A stretch of 64,000 bases of DNA from Caldilinea sp. CFX5 (lineage in GTDB: Bacteria; Chloroflexota; Anaerolineae; Caldilineales; Caldilineaceae): contig QWII01000058.1 of assembly GCA_021405325.1 (NCBI GenBank), positions 85,180-149,179 of the forward strand. The letters are read 5' to 3'. The notes under the pieces are model-generated. The model had not been told where the DNA came from. It saw only the letters and a list, made by a program, of their open reading frames with translations, and ran no database searches. Of this stretch, positions 7,601 to 15,013 are shown piece after piece. Numbering within the stretch: the first letter of the stretch is position 1; every line of letters begins with the position of its first letter. The position numbers were made by a program, and so were the translations under genes.

Positions 7601-9142
7601 TTAGCCCTGCGCCAAATCTCCAACCGCCTTCACGGCAATGCGCGTCGCATTCCCCGGCAGGTAGGCCAGCGGCACTTCTTCTACATCGACAATCTCAACC
7701 GTTTCCCGCGCCGCGCCGGCGGCCACCGCTTTGTCAATCGCCTCTTGTTTGGCGGTCGCTAAGGCTTCATCGCGCGTCATGCCGGCCAGCGAGAAGATGC
7801 GATCCGTTTCGCCGCCGATCTGGGCAATCGCCGCGCCGATGGCATTGGCAACGGCAAAATGATTCGGCTTGACAATCTCCGACGCGCCGGCCACCGGGCG
7901 TTGAATCAAGATGCTGCCGCCGCCGACAATGATGACTGGCATGGCAACGGCGCTGGTCTTCATACGATCCACGGCGACATTGATCATCTCTTCAATTTTG
8001 TCTTCCACGGCGGTGATGAGCTTTTTGTCAAGGCCGGCGACCGCGCCCTTGTGGCCAATGTCCACATGACCGGCGGCGACGCAAACGTCCGTGGTGGTGA
8101 GGGTATCGCCGCCAAAGACTTTGGCCTTTGTTGTCAACTCATAGCCGACGCTCTGCGGGCCAACGCGTACCGGTTCGGTACGAATGAGCGAACCGCCACC
8201 CAGACCAATCGACAGCGTATCGGGCATACGGAAGTTGGTGCGCACGCCGCCAATGCTGACGGCCAGCGCCGCCACCCGTGGGAAGCCATGCTGCAAGACG
8301 CCGACATCGGTGGTTGTGCCGCCAACATCGATGACAATGGCATCTTTCAAGCCGCTCAAAAAGGCTGCGCCACGCATGGAGTTGGTCGGGCCGGAGGCAA
8401 AGGTCAGCACTGGGTAGTCGGTGGCAAAGTCGGCATTCATGAGGGTGCCGTCGTTCTGGCTGATGTAGAAGGGCGCCGTGATTTTCATATCGGCCAGCGC
8501 CTTTTTGAAGCCGTTGACCGTGCGGGTCGCCAGGTCGCGCAGACAGGCGTTCATGATGGCGGCGTTTTCCCGTTCCAGCAAACCAATGCGCCCGATCTGG
8601 CTGGAGAGGGTGATATGGGCATCGGGGATGACTTCTTGGACAATCGCCGCCGTCTGCTCTTCAAAGGTGGTGTTGACCGGCGAAAAGACCGAGGAGACGG
8701 CAATCGCCTTGATCCCCTTGGCGTTGATTTCCGCCGCAATCCGCCGAATTTCCGCCGGGTCAAAGGGGGAGATTTCACGGCCATCAAATTCGTGACCGCC
8801 GTGGGCCAGGTAATCGTTGCGTCCCACCACCTCGGCCAGATCATCCGGCCAATCGACCATCGGCGGCAGACAGACCGTGGCCGGTAAGCCCAGGCGGATA
8901 CAGGCGGTCGGCTGTAAGCGGCGGCGTTCGACCACAGCGTTGGTAAAGTGGGTGGTGCCGATCATCACGGCGTCCAGGGTGGCGACAGCCAACCCGGAAT
9001 CGCTGACCAGCGTACGCAGCGCAGTGGTAATGCCGTCGCTGACGTTGGGGGTGGTGGGGGTTTTGGTCGAAGCCAGCACTTGCGTGCCGTTCATCAAGAC
9101 AGCATCCGTGTTGGTGCCGCCGACATCAATGCCAATACGCAC
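7601..9142 (-). CDS. Hydantoinase/oxoprolinase family subunit A-like protein
   Basis: A 513-residue ASKHA-fold ATPase of the hydantoinase A/oxoprolinase family. The phosphate-1 loop IGIDVGGTNTDAVL is at the very N terminus and the phosphate-2 loop IVIDVGGTTTDVGVL near residue 275. GTTHFTNAVVERR and the C-terminal PVIIVGGGSILI are also conserved. It is shorter than the roughly 680-residue HyuA, as in the class that accompanies DUF917 genes, and no HyuB is seen. I choose GTG 9142 as start: a CAAAGGAGG lies four bases upstream, whereas the ATG ten codons earlier would place that ribosome site inside the gene. Likely ATP-dependent opening of a hydantoin-like ring. Confidence 0.87.
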   Translation of the reverse strand: MRIGIDVGGTNTDAVLMNGTQVLASTKTPTTPNVSDGITTALRTLVSDSGLAVATLDAVMIGTTHFTNAVVERRRLQPTACIRLGLPATVCLPPMVDWPDDLAEVVGRNDYLAHGGHEFDGREISPFDPAEIRRIAAEINAKGIKAIAVSSVFSPVNTTFEEQTAAIVQEVIPDAHITLSSQIGRIGLLERENAAIMNACLRDLATRTVNGFKKALADMKITAPFYISQNDGTLMNADFATDYPVLTFASGPTNSMRGAAFLSGLKDAIVIDVGGTTTDVGVLQHGFPRVAALAVSIGGVRTNFRMPDTLSIGLGGGSLIRTEPVRVGPQSVGYELTTKAKVFGGDTLTTTDVCVAAGHVDIGHKGAVAGLDKKLITAVEDKIEEMINVAVDRMKTSAVAMPVIIVGGGSILIQRPVAGASEIVKPNHFAVANAIGAAIAQIGGETDRIFSLAGMTRDEALATAKQEAIDKAVAAGAARETVEIVDVEEVPLAYLPGNATRIAVKAVGDLAQG

Positions 9143-9181
9143 AGAGCCTCCTTTGTTTGGCGTTACAGTCATAAAGATGAA

Positions 9182-9215
9182 GTAGCGCCCGCCCCGTCGG
9201 GGCAGGGGACGCTAC
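9182..9215. repeat. GC-rich hairpin in the hydantoinase leader
   Basis: Imperfect inverted repeat with GTAGCG and CGCTAC at the ends and GCCCCG and CGGGGC in the stem. It lies between the ATPase gene stop (9256) and the hydantoinase start. It could terminate the ATPase transcript or structure the leader of the hydantoinase mRNA. No T-run is present. Confidence 0.5.
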
Positions 9216-9232
9216 TCATGTTGTTGATGATA

Positions 9233-9238
9233 AGTATA
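9233..9238 (-). promoter_or_regulatory. Extended -10 element upstream of the hydantoinase gene
   Basis: On the minus strand the sequence reads TTTTGGTATACTTATC, an extended -10 (TGGTATACT) about 90 bases upstream of the chosen start. No good -35 is visible 16-18 bases further up. The same element recurs upstream of several other genes in the window. Confidence 0.45.
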
Positions 9239-9255
9239 CCAAAAGTAGCGATTTC

Positions 9256-10656
9256 TTACAGTTCTTGCACTAACTGATCAGGTGTTGCCAACAAAATACC
9301 TTGGTTAGCCGCCAATTGCGCCAGGTCGGGGGTAAAACCGTTTTTGGCGAATAACGCATAATGCAGTTGCCACCCCGTCTCCGCGCCGATCAAGCGTTGC
9401 GCTTTACGCTGTAAATCGGTCAAAATGTTTGTTCCGACGGGGCGTTGCGTCCATTTACATTCGCCGACCAAAAGCATTTTCTCGGTCTCATTGATGGCGA
9501 CCAGATCAATCTCTTCGTCATCGATCCACCAGCGACCAATCCGTTCCGGTAAAAAAGCCAGTTGCCCCCGCTGTACCAGTCGGGCAAGATAAGCCTGAGC
9601 CGCTTCTTCAAAGGCAAGGCTGACGAATTGATCAAAGGCGGGACGCACCCGTTGGTTTAAAATGGCTTCGGCCAACCCTAAATCGAGCATCCCTTGATGG
9701 GGGTAGACAAAACGAAACCAGAAGCGTAGAAAGGCGTCGCCGATCTGATAGATGCCTTTGCGACTTTTGGTTGGCTGGCGTTCGGTCACGGGTGTTTCGC
9801 GCGTGATCACATGCAATTGGCGGAGGATGTCGAGAAAACGGGAAGCGGCCCGACTGTCATTGATCCCTGCGCCTTGGGCAATCTCATTCAACCGGCGGCG
9901 GCCTTCAGCAATCGCCCGTAAAATGGCGAAGTAGTTACGCGGTTCGCGCAATTCTTCCATCAGGAGCAGTTGCGGTTCATGATAGAGGGTGCCACGTGGG
10001 TTGAGAATGTGCTGTTGAATGTTGGCGAAAATATCTTGTTGGTCAGAGAATGTTTGTAAATAATAGGGCATGCCACCAAGAACGGCCCATGCTTCAAGTT
10101 GTTCAATTGGCGAATAGTTTGGAAAAAACAAGGCGCTGTTGGGCAAAGAGAGGGGCATAAGATGTTCGCCGCCAGTGCGCCGACCATAGAGCGGGGCTTG
10201 ATAACTCATGATCTCCCGCTCCATCATGCCGACATCCGAACCGCACAGCACCAAGAAAAGGTTGGCTTGCCGCAACTGACTATCCCACACCTTCTGCAGA
10301 ATGGAGGGAATCGCCTTGTTGCCTTCAATCAGATAGGTGACTTCATCAAGAATGACCACCGGACGGCCAGGCAGTTTGTCCAGCATTTGCAGGGCGGCTT
10401 CCCACGACGGAAAGGTAAAGTCAGCCGATGCGTCGCCATAAAGAAAACGCCAAATCGCTTGTGAGAACGCCGCCAGTTGCTCGCTATCCGCACTGAGCGT
10501 GGCAACAAAAAAAATGTGGGGCTTTCCCTCACAGAAGGTGCGCAACAACTCGGTCTTGCCCACCCGTCGCCGACCATAGAGAACGTACAGATGGGCAGCG
10601 GGGGATTGATAGAGTTGATTTAAGTGGTCGAGTTCGGCTTGTCGATTGATGAACAT
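9256..10656 (-). CDS. AAA-family ATPase with C-terminal DUF234 nuclease-like domain
   Basis: A 466-residue protein of the archaeal-ATPase/DUF234 type. Walker A is YGRRRVGKTELL near residue 25-37, Walker B is PVVILDEVTYLIE near residue 97-109, followed by a sensor LVLCGSDVGMM. A winged-helix segment lies around 260-310, and the C-terminal DUF234 domain ends with IDLVAINETEKMLLVGECKW, where D and E-x-K fit a PD-(D/E)XK nuclease core. Such proteins are common mobile or accessory genes of unclear role, often thought to act in DNA-directed conflict. A 48-bp perfect palindrome lies just upstream of its start. Confidence 0.85.
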   Translation of the reverse strand: MFINRQAELDHLNQLYQSPAAHLYVLYGRRRVGKTELLRTFCEGKPHIFFVATLSADSEQLAAFSQAIWRFLYGDASADFTFPSWEAALQMLDKLPGRPVVILDEVTYLIEGNKAIPSILQKVWDSQLRQANLFLVLCGSDVGMMEREIMSYQAPLYGRRTGGEHLMPLSLPNSALFFPNYSPIEQLEAWAVLGGMPYYLQTFSDQQDIFANIQQHILNPRGTLYHEPQLLLMEELREPRNYFAILRAIAEGRRRLNEIAQGAGINDSRAASRFLDILRQLHVITRETPVTERQPTKSRKGIYQIGDAFLRFWFRFVYPHQGMLDLGLAEAILNQRVRPAFDQFVSLAFEEAAQAYLARLVQRGQLAFLPERIGRWWIDDEEIDLVAINETEKMLLVGECKWTQRPVGTNILTDLQRKAQRLIGAETGWQLHYALFAKNGFTPDLAQLAANQGILLATPDQLVQEL

Positions 10657-10668
10657 GATTGCCCAGTT

Positions 10669-10716
10669 AGCAAATGCTGATTAGTCTAATCTAGATTAGA
10701 CTAATCAGCATTTGCT
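10669..10716. repeat. 48-bp perfect palindrome upstream of the ATPase gene
   Basis: Every base from 10669 to 10716 pairs with its mirror around the centre CTAG at 10691-10694. There is no loop, so this is a true palindrome, AT-rich, made of the unit GATTAGTCTAATCTAG and its complement. It begins 13 bases before the ATPase start on the minus strand. It could be an operator for the ATPase gene or a mobile palindromic element. Confidence 0.9.
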
Positions 10717-10749
10717 TATTTGTCAAATCGCTTGGCATCCATTTTAGTT

Positions 10750-10992
10750 CTAGGGGGCCGGCTCATTGTGGCTCAGTTCACCGATGAGATACATGAGTAT
10801 ACCACAGGTGATTCCACTATAGGATAAAAGATTTTCCAACACCGTAGCGCCGCCCGCTACTTCGGGCAGAATGTGTTCTACATGAAGCTGAATGCCAACA
10901 ATTTCCTATTAGATCAGACAATAACCACAACGATTACGCGCTTCCTTGCGCACTTGTTCACGCAGCGCCTTGGGAATGTAGGTGTGACTCAT
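10750..10992 (-). pseudogene. Degenerate HNH endonuclease
   Basis: The frame from ATG 10992 reads MSHTYIPKALREQVRKEARN followed by RCGYCLI. Two adjacent stops (TAA TAG) follow, and the frame then continues EIVGIQLHVEHILPEVAGGATVLENL before losing similarity and stopping at 10750. This is the start, the first C-x-x-C and the HxxH...P region of the HNH nucleases that follow small partner genes in Chloroflexota and cyanobacteria. The position of the two stops corresponds to where intact members have polar residues, so they look like point mutations. The C-terminal CxxC half is missing. The intact partner gene lies immediately upstream (11029-11442). Confidence 0.75.
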
Positions 10993-11028
10993 AGAGAGGC
11001 AGAGGATGACGTGGCGAGGATTTGCGGA

Positions 11029-11442
11029 TTAAGAAAGATCATAGTCACGTTGTTTTAGGAGAACGGCGGCATGGGCGCGCTGCAAGACAATCCGGTCATA
11101 TTCAGCCAGGTAGGTGTCCAATTCCTGTTGTTGCGTTGCGTCTAACGCTTGCTGGTTTTTCAGTGCGAGTAGTTTGTCCATGCGTTCATAGTGTTCCTCC
11201 GGCATGGTCTGGCGCGCTACCCGCCACAGGGCGCGATCATTGAGCAACGCCAGCGTCGCCATATCCATGACCATCTCATCCGGTAGATCGTCGAGCAAGG
11301 ATAGACCGCTCATCATGGCACTGACCAGCAATTTTTCCAGGGCCTGTTGGTTTTTACCGGCAGCTTGCTTGACCCGTGCGTAAATCTGACCGGGCACCTG
11401 CAAGGTTACGGTTTCCACGGCGACAGTTTCTTGTCCATTCAT
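11029..11442 (-). CDS. Small helical partner protein of the HNH nuclease (function unknown)
   Basis: A 137-residue protein. Its N-terminal 40 residues (TVTLQVPGQIYARVKQAAGK) look like a ribbon-helix-helix-type strand and helix. The remainder is helical and ends in YDRIVLQRAHAAVLLKQRDY, the recurrent C-terminal signature of small genes that precede an HNH endonuclease. The HNH gene that should follow is broken (10750-10992). An extended -10 (TGCTATAAT, 11539-11547 on the minus strand) lies about 100 bases upstream. An antitoxin or immunity-like role is possible but not shown. Confidence 0.7.
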   Translation of the reverse strand: MNGQETVAVETVTLQVPGQIYARVKQAAGKNQQALEKLLVSAMMSGLSLLDDLPDEMVMDMATLALLNDRALWRVARQTMPEEHYERMDKLLALKNQQALDATQQQELDTYLAEYDRIVLQRAHAAVLLKQRDYDLS

Positions 11443-11538
11443 AGTAATTGGTGTTTCCTTGTTCTACAACCAACAAGTTTCGCCTCACAGACATCATCAG
11501 CGATGCTGGTACATCAGGATAAACCGAAACTGGATAAA

Positions 11539-11547
11539 TTATAGCAC
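11539..11547 (-). promoter_or_regulatory. Extended -10 promoter element
   Basis: On the minus strand TGTGCTATAAT gives a consensus -10 with the TGn extension. It would drive the small partner gene starting at 11442. No convincing -35 is seen. Confidence 0.5.
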
Positions 11548-11697
11548 AAAGCCTAATCGGTAGAAATTGATGTATGTCCAGTGCGCGGTACTGGATGCAC
11601 GCTGGAAGTAACGTAGGATAGTGGCGTGTTTCTGTTCTTTTCTGCCTTGCCGCCGATACCAATTGATGCTAAGATCCAAACATGCGTTCGGTGCATG

Positions 11698-11937
11698 ATG
11701 GCAATAGCACCAGTTTATACCGAAATGATTGATTTCCTGGCCGCCGGCGCCACCCCAACCAGCCTGATCGCCTTTCGTCCTTCGGAAGCGGCCAAGCAAC
11801 GGGTAGCCGATCTTATTCAACGCGAAAAGAGTGAGGGTCTTACCCCTGAAGAGCAGGCGGAGTTAGCGCATTACCTACAACTTGAACATCTCATGCGCCT
11901 AGCAAAAGCAAGAGCACGTCGTTACTTACAGTTATGA
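11698..11937 (+). CDS. Small protein of the HNH-partner family (second, unrelated type)
   Basis: A 79-residue protein with MIDFLAAGATPTSLIAFRPS, then QRVADLIQREKSEGLTPEE and HLMRLAKARARRYLQL. I recognise this as a family of about 80 residues very common in cyanobacteria and Chloroflexota, normally followed at once by an HNH endonuclease. The start is ATG 11698 or the ATG three bases earlier. Its stop overlaps an ATGA, whose ATG opens a frame that begins MST as HNH nucleases often do. That frame enters a hairpin element within about 15 bases, so the nuclease seems to have been lost. Function unknown. Confidence 0.75.
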   Translation: MAIAPVYTEMIDFLAAGATPTSLIAFRPSEAAKQRVADLIQREKSEGLTPEEQAELAHYLQLEHLMRLAKARARRYLQL

Positions 11938-11948
11938 GTACAACGCAC

Positions 11949-12041
11949 AACACAACAACGGATTTGGGGAGCAGCGGATTTTTCACAAGACAGGCAGACG
12001 CGGTGGACAAATCCGTTGCTCCCCAAATCCGTTGTTGTGTT
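11949..12041. repeat. ACAACAACGG-family hairpin, 33-bp arms
   Basis: Left arm 11949-11981 and right arm 12009-12041 are inverted copies with one mismatch around a 27-base loop. The arms hold AACACAACAACGGATTT, shared with hairpins at 16095 and 41901. It begins 11 bases after the stop of the small partner gene. Confidence 0.92.
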
Positions 12042-12149
12042 TGTTCCACGTAAAAAAATTCGCGGCGCCTCCGGCGCCAAAAATCGCGTTGGTTCTGCGC
12101 CCCAACCCCCAGAACCGCAGGGCGCCAGCGTTTTACAGAGGCCAGCGGG

Positions 12150-13658
12150 TCAACTACCGGTGGCCACGACCCGAAACCCGACATCATTGAAGCGGGCGTG
12201 GGGGCGGTAGGCAGAGCGCACGAGGCCCGGATTGTTGGCAAACGAACCGCCGCGCACCGTCAGACCCCCATAAGGGTAGCCTTTATACAAGCTGCATGTC
12301 CACTCCCATACATTGCCTGCCATATCCCACACCGCATAGAAACTTTTGCCTTTGGGATAGTGGTCCACTGGCGTTGTGCCACCCTCATTCCTATTAAAGT
12401 TACAACGCTCCTTGTCCGGCGCTTCATTACCCCATGGATAGATACGACCATCCGTCCCACGTGCGGCCTTTTCCCATTCGTCTTCACTGGGTAAACTCAC
12501 CCCTGACCATTCACAAAAGACCATTGCATCTTGCCAACTGACATTGACAACAGGATGATTTTCCTTACCGCGAGGAATCTGCCCCTTTTCCCAATGGCTG
12601 GGCGGTTGATAGCCTTGGGCCTGGATAAACAACTCATATTGCGCATTGGTCACCGGATAACGTGCAATCCGATACGTGGGTAAATATACCTTGGGCTGGG
12701 GTATTTCACAATCAGAGGCAGTAGCATCTTTGCTCCTATCGCTACCCATCCAGAATTCACCAGCGGGAATGGTCACCCAGTCAAAGGCCAGTAGGGGAAT
12801 GGGTGTTGAACGGGAGCGCGGGGTCGATTGGCGTTGAGATTCGGGTCGCGGCTCTGGTGCAGGGGTATCAGGTTGCGGTGTCGATAACGGTGAATCCGGC
12901 GGGAGCATGCTGTCAATATCACAGCTTTGCACACTGTCATTACCGAACAGAGCCCAATCAGTACGATTGCCGACAACACCGCCAGCAGCGGTAAGCAAGA
13001 TCCACTTGATCACTTCACGCATAGGTGCAGAGATGTTTAGTTGACCGTCATCAGTGCTTTTGGCAGCCAGCACTTCTTCCACGCGCGTCCCCGCCTTATC
13101 TTTGGCCCACGGCGTACATTGCCAAAGACGCAGATCCCCCAGCGCAGCCCACATACCTGGCTCGTCGGCTTGCACCAAACGTTCCAGTAGTTCCTCTTTG
13201 TTGCCTGAAACCGGCAGTTGCCGCATACGCAGCATGGTTTGCAACTCGGTTCGTGTGAAGTCACGCACGGTAAGATGAGTCGCCAAATCAGCACGCACCA
13301 GAACACCTAGTTGTTGAAGCTCCTCAGCAACGACAAGCGGCTCGGCACCCAGTAACTCAGCCCATGTAGGAACGGCCAAGAAGGTAGGCCATGGAACAAC
13401 TTTTTCGACAGGACGGGGCGGGTCAAAGGTCAGCAGGTAGATGAGGTGCCAGTTGGGCAACCGCAACAAAACGTTAATGGCTGCCGCCCGTTCTTCTGCC
13501 GGCGTTTGTTGATCTGCCGTTGGCGGTGTAGCCGCTGCGGTATTGCGACCTTGCCATGCCTCGGCCAGTCGATTCAACTCACGCGCTGCATCCAGCAAGC
13601 TTTGGGTCAAGCGGGTAATGAACGAGCGTCTACTGGGGTCGGGTAATTGTTTCGTCAT
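12150..13658 (-). CDS. SAP-domain protein with C-terminal SUMF1/FGE-sulfatase domain
   Basis: A 502-residue protein. Residues 133-164 (FTRTELQTMLRMRQLPVSGN, then KEELLERLVQ) form a SAP-like helix-extension-helix, a nucleic-acid-binding fold. Residues about 290-500 form a formylglycine-generating-enzyme-like (C-type lectin fold) domain: VTIPAGEFWMGSD, YPVTNAQYELF, HPVVNVSWQDAMVFCEW, LPSEDEWEKAARG, MAGNVWEWT, VRGGSF and GFRVV. A Pro/Arg/Ser-rich linker joins them. The domain lacks the paired Cys near the C terminus needed for real FGE catalysis, so it is probably a structural or ligand-binding module, as in bacterial conflict and signalling proteins. No cognate sulfatase is nearby. Confidence 0.82.
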   Translation of the reverse strand: MTKQLPDPSRRSFITRLTQSLLDAARELNRLAEAWQGRNTAAATPPTADQQTPAEERAAAINVLLRLPNWHLIYLLTFDPPRPVEKVVPWPTFLAVPTWAELLGAEPLVVAEELQQLGVLVRADLATHLTVRDFTRTELQTMLRMRQLPVSGNKEELLERLVQADEPGMWAALGDLRLWQCTPWAKDKAGTRVEEVLAAKSTDDGQLNISAPMREVIKWILLTAAGGVVGNRTDWALFGNDSVQSCDIDSMLPPDSPLSTPQPDTPAPEPRPESQRQSTPRSRSTPIPLLAFDWVTIPAGEFWMGSDRSKDATASDCEIPQPKVYLPTYRIARYPVTNAQYELFIQAQGYQPPSHWEKGQIPRGKENHPVVNVSWQDAMVFCEWSGVSLPSEDEWEKAARGTDGRIYPWGNEAPDKERCNFNRNEGGTTPVDHYPKGKSFYAVWDMAGNVWEWTCSLYKGYPYGGLTVRGGSFANNPGLVRSAYRPHARFNDVGFRVVATGS

Positions 13659-13732
13659 AGGGGTACTCGCAAATCAAAGCGTCTAATCAGCAGCGACAGC
13701 TTCCATCACCTTTTCTTGGTAGCCTGAAATCA

Positions 13733-14071
13733 TTAAGCCACAGCAAACTCACTATAGCCGCGCATGGTTGGGTGATGAAACGCTAAAATAATCTCTTCTT
13801 TGGCGACACCGGCTTCTAATAGTTCGGTGGCAATGCCATCTTCGGTCCAATCTTCCTCGATCCAAATCTTGCTATTCTGTAGACGCACGTAAATCACCGC
13901 AGAGTGAATGCGTTTTTTTCGCCACCAGCCAGTGCGAAAAGCCATATAGTGATCGCGTTCTTCATCGAAGACAAGGTGCGTTTCAACGCCATCCGGGGCT
14001 TGATTGGCGACTTGTGCGTAATCGCTTAAGGTTTTTTTGATCAATGTTCGTTGTTGGGTTAGCGTGTCCAT
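13733..14071 (-). CDS. xisI: XisI family protein
   Basis: A 112-residue protein of the XisI family (fdxN element excision controlling factor): TLSDYAQVANQAPDGVETHL, FDEERDHYMAFRTGW, HSAVIYVRLQNSKIWIEEDW, TEDGIATELLEAGVAKEEI and AFHHPTMRGYSEFAVA. XisI is usually preceded by xisH; no xisH is present here, so this is an orphan. Start chosen at ATG 14071, where the family begins. A TATACT (-10-like, 14081-14086 on the minus strand) lies only ten bases upstream and would give an almost leaderless transcript. The biochemical role is unknown, and the link to DNA excision is historical. Confidence 0.85.
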   Translation of the reverse strand: MDTLTQQRTLIKKTLSDYAQVANQAPDGVETHLVFDEERDHYMAFRTGWWRKKRIHSAVIYVRLQNSKIWIEEDWTEDGIATELLEAGVAKEEIILAFHHPTMRGYSEFAVA

Positions 14072-14124
14072 TATGCCAGTAGTATACACCTGAAGAAGAA
14101 CAGGCGTCAATCATGCGTTCAGCC

Positions 14125-14196
14125 AGAGAGTGCGTGGCACGGGTCGCAGATATTCGCAGGATAGCATCATCGTCTGACCCGTGCCACGCACTCTCT
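14125..14196. repeat. Intergenic hairpin, 21-bp perfect arms
   Basis: Arms 14125-14145 and 14176-14196 are perfect inverted copies (AGAGAGTGCGTGGCACGGGT type) around a 30-base loop, between the cupin gene and xisI. Confidence 0.9.
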
Positions 14197-14227
14197 TCAC
14201 CGATCCGCGCCACCGGAATCCGCGTCT

Positions 14228-14917
14228 CTATGGCATCTTCCGCAACGGCTCCCAACTGCGCACCAACGGCTCACCACTCGCGTCAAAAAAGGTATGACTC
14301 GGCACAATATTCGGCGTCACCGTCAGGAACATCAACAGCGGCGCGTCACCCACATTTTCGATGATATGCCACTCGTAGGGCGCGGTGTAGACAATCGTCC
14401 CTGCCGGCACGGTAAAGGCGCCCTCCGGCACCGTGACGCGGCAAGTCCCCTGGAAAAACCAGAAGATTTCATCGGCGTCCTGGTGAAAATGTTTATCGGC
14501 GGCAAAACCGGGAGCAAAGGTCAAGACGCCGCCGCGCACATAATCGGTGTAGACCAGTTTCTGTCCACCGGCGACGGTAAAGCGATGAGCATGTTCCAGT
14601 GGCGGCATCAACGATTTTTCCGGTGTAAACCCAGGATGAAAACTGTCAACGCGCAACACTTTGGCCCCGGTTGCGCCCACCGTGGCTTGCCAGCTATGAC
14701 CAGCCGGTAGTTGCACACCATCGGACACGCCCAGGTGTAACTGTGCGCCGTCCACTTGCACAACCACTTCCCCTTCCAGCACACAGAGGACAACTTCAAC
14801 CGGTGGTGTTGCCGATGAATTGATCAGCGCGTTTGGCATCAAGCGCCGGAGTTCAATCCAGCTTTGTGGTGTGTCACAGAGGATGATATTTTCGTCTGTG
14901 ATTAAAAATGACTCCAT
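14228..14917 (-). CDS. Two-cupin-domain protein
   Basis: A 229-residue bicupin. The N-terminal cupin (residues about 35-95) has the fold (CVLEGEVVVQVDGAQLHLG) but weak metal-binding residues. The C-terminal cupin has FHQDADEIFWFFQGTCRV and PAGTIVYTAPYEWHIIEN, giving the H-x-D...E and H ligands for one divalent metal. Such proteins act as dioxygenases, isomerases or sugar-binding proteins. It lies on the minus strand after the alcohol dehydrogenase gene, separated from it by a hairpin, and may join the same carbon-use pathway. Specific function unknown. Confidence 0.82.
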   Translation of the reverse strand: MESFLITDENIILCDTPQSWIELRRLMPNALINSSATPPVEVVLCVLEGEVVVQVDGAQLHLGVSDGVQLPAGHSWQATVGATGAKVLRVDSFHPGFTPEKSLMPPLEHAHRFTVAGGQKLVYTDYVRGGVLTFAPGFAADKHFHQDADEIFWFFQGTCRVTVPEGAFTVPAGTIVYTAPYEWHIIENVGDAPLLMFLTVTPNIVPSHTFFDASGEPLVRSWEPLRKMP

Positions 14918-14941
14918 TTTCGCCTTCCTTTCTTGTTTCTT

Positions 14942-15013
14942 GTAGGGGCGTACCCTTGCGGTCGCCCACGGTTTGCCGGTAAACGCGGGGCGACCGCAAG
15001 GGTACGCCCCTAC
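14942..15013. repeat. GTAGGGGCG-family hairpin, 26-bp arms
   Basis: Arms 14942-14967 and 14988-15013 are inverted copies (GTAGGGGCGTACCCTTGCGG type). A close relative lies at 29588-29670. Elements with this sequence are scattered in Chloroflexota and cyanobacterial genomes and behave like small palindromic mobile repeats. The right arm overlaps the last codons of the alcohol dehydrogenase frame. Confidence 0.92.

Noticed and set aside
12150..12420. Diversity-generating retroelement target in the SUMF1-type domain
   Set aside because: The domain type is used by such systems, but there is no reverse transcriptase, no template repeat and no run of adenine-rich variable codons nearby.
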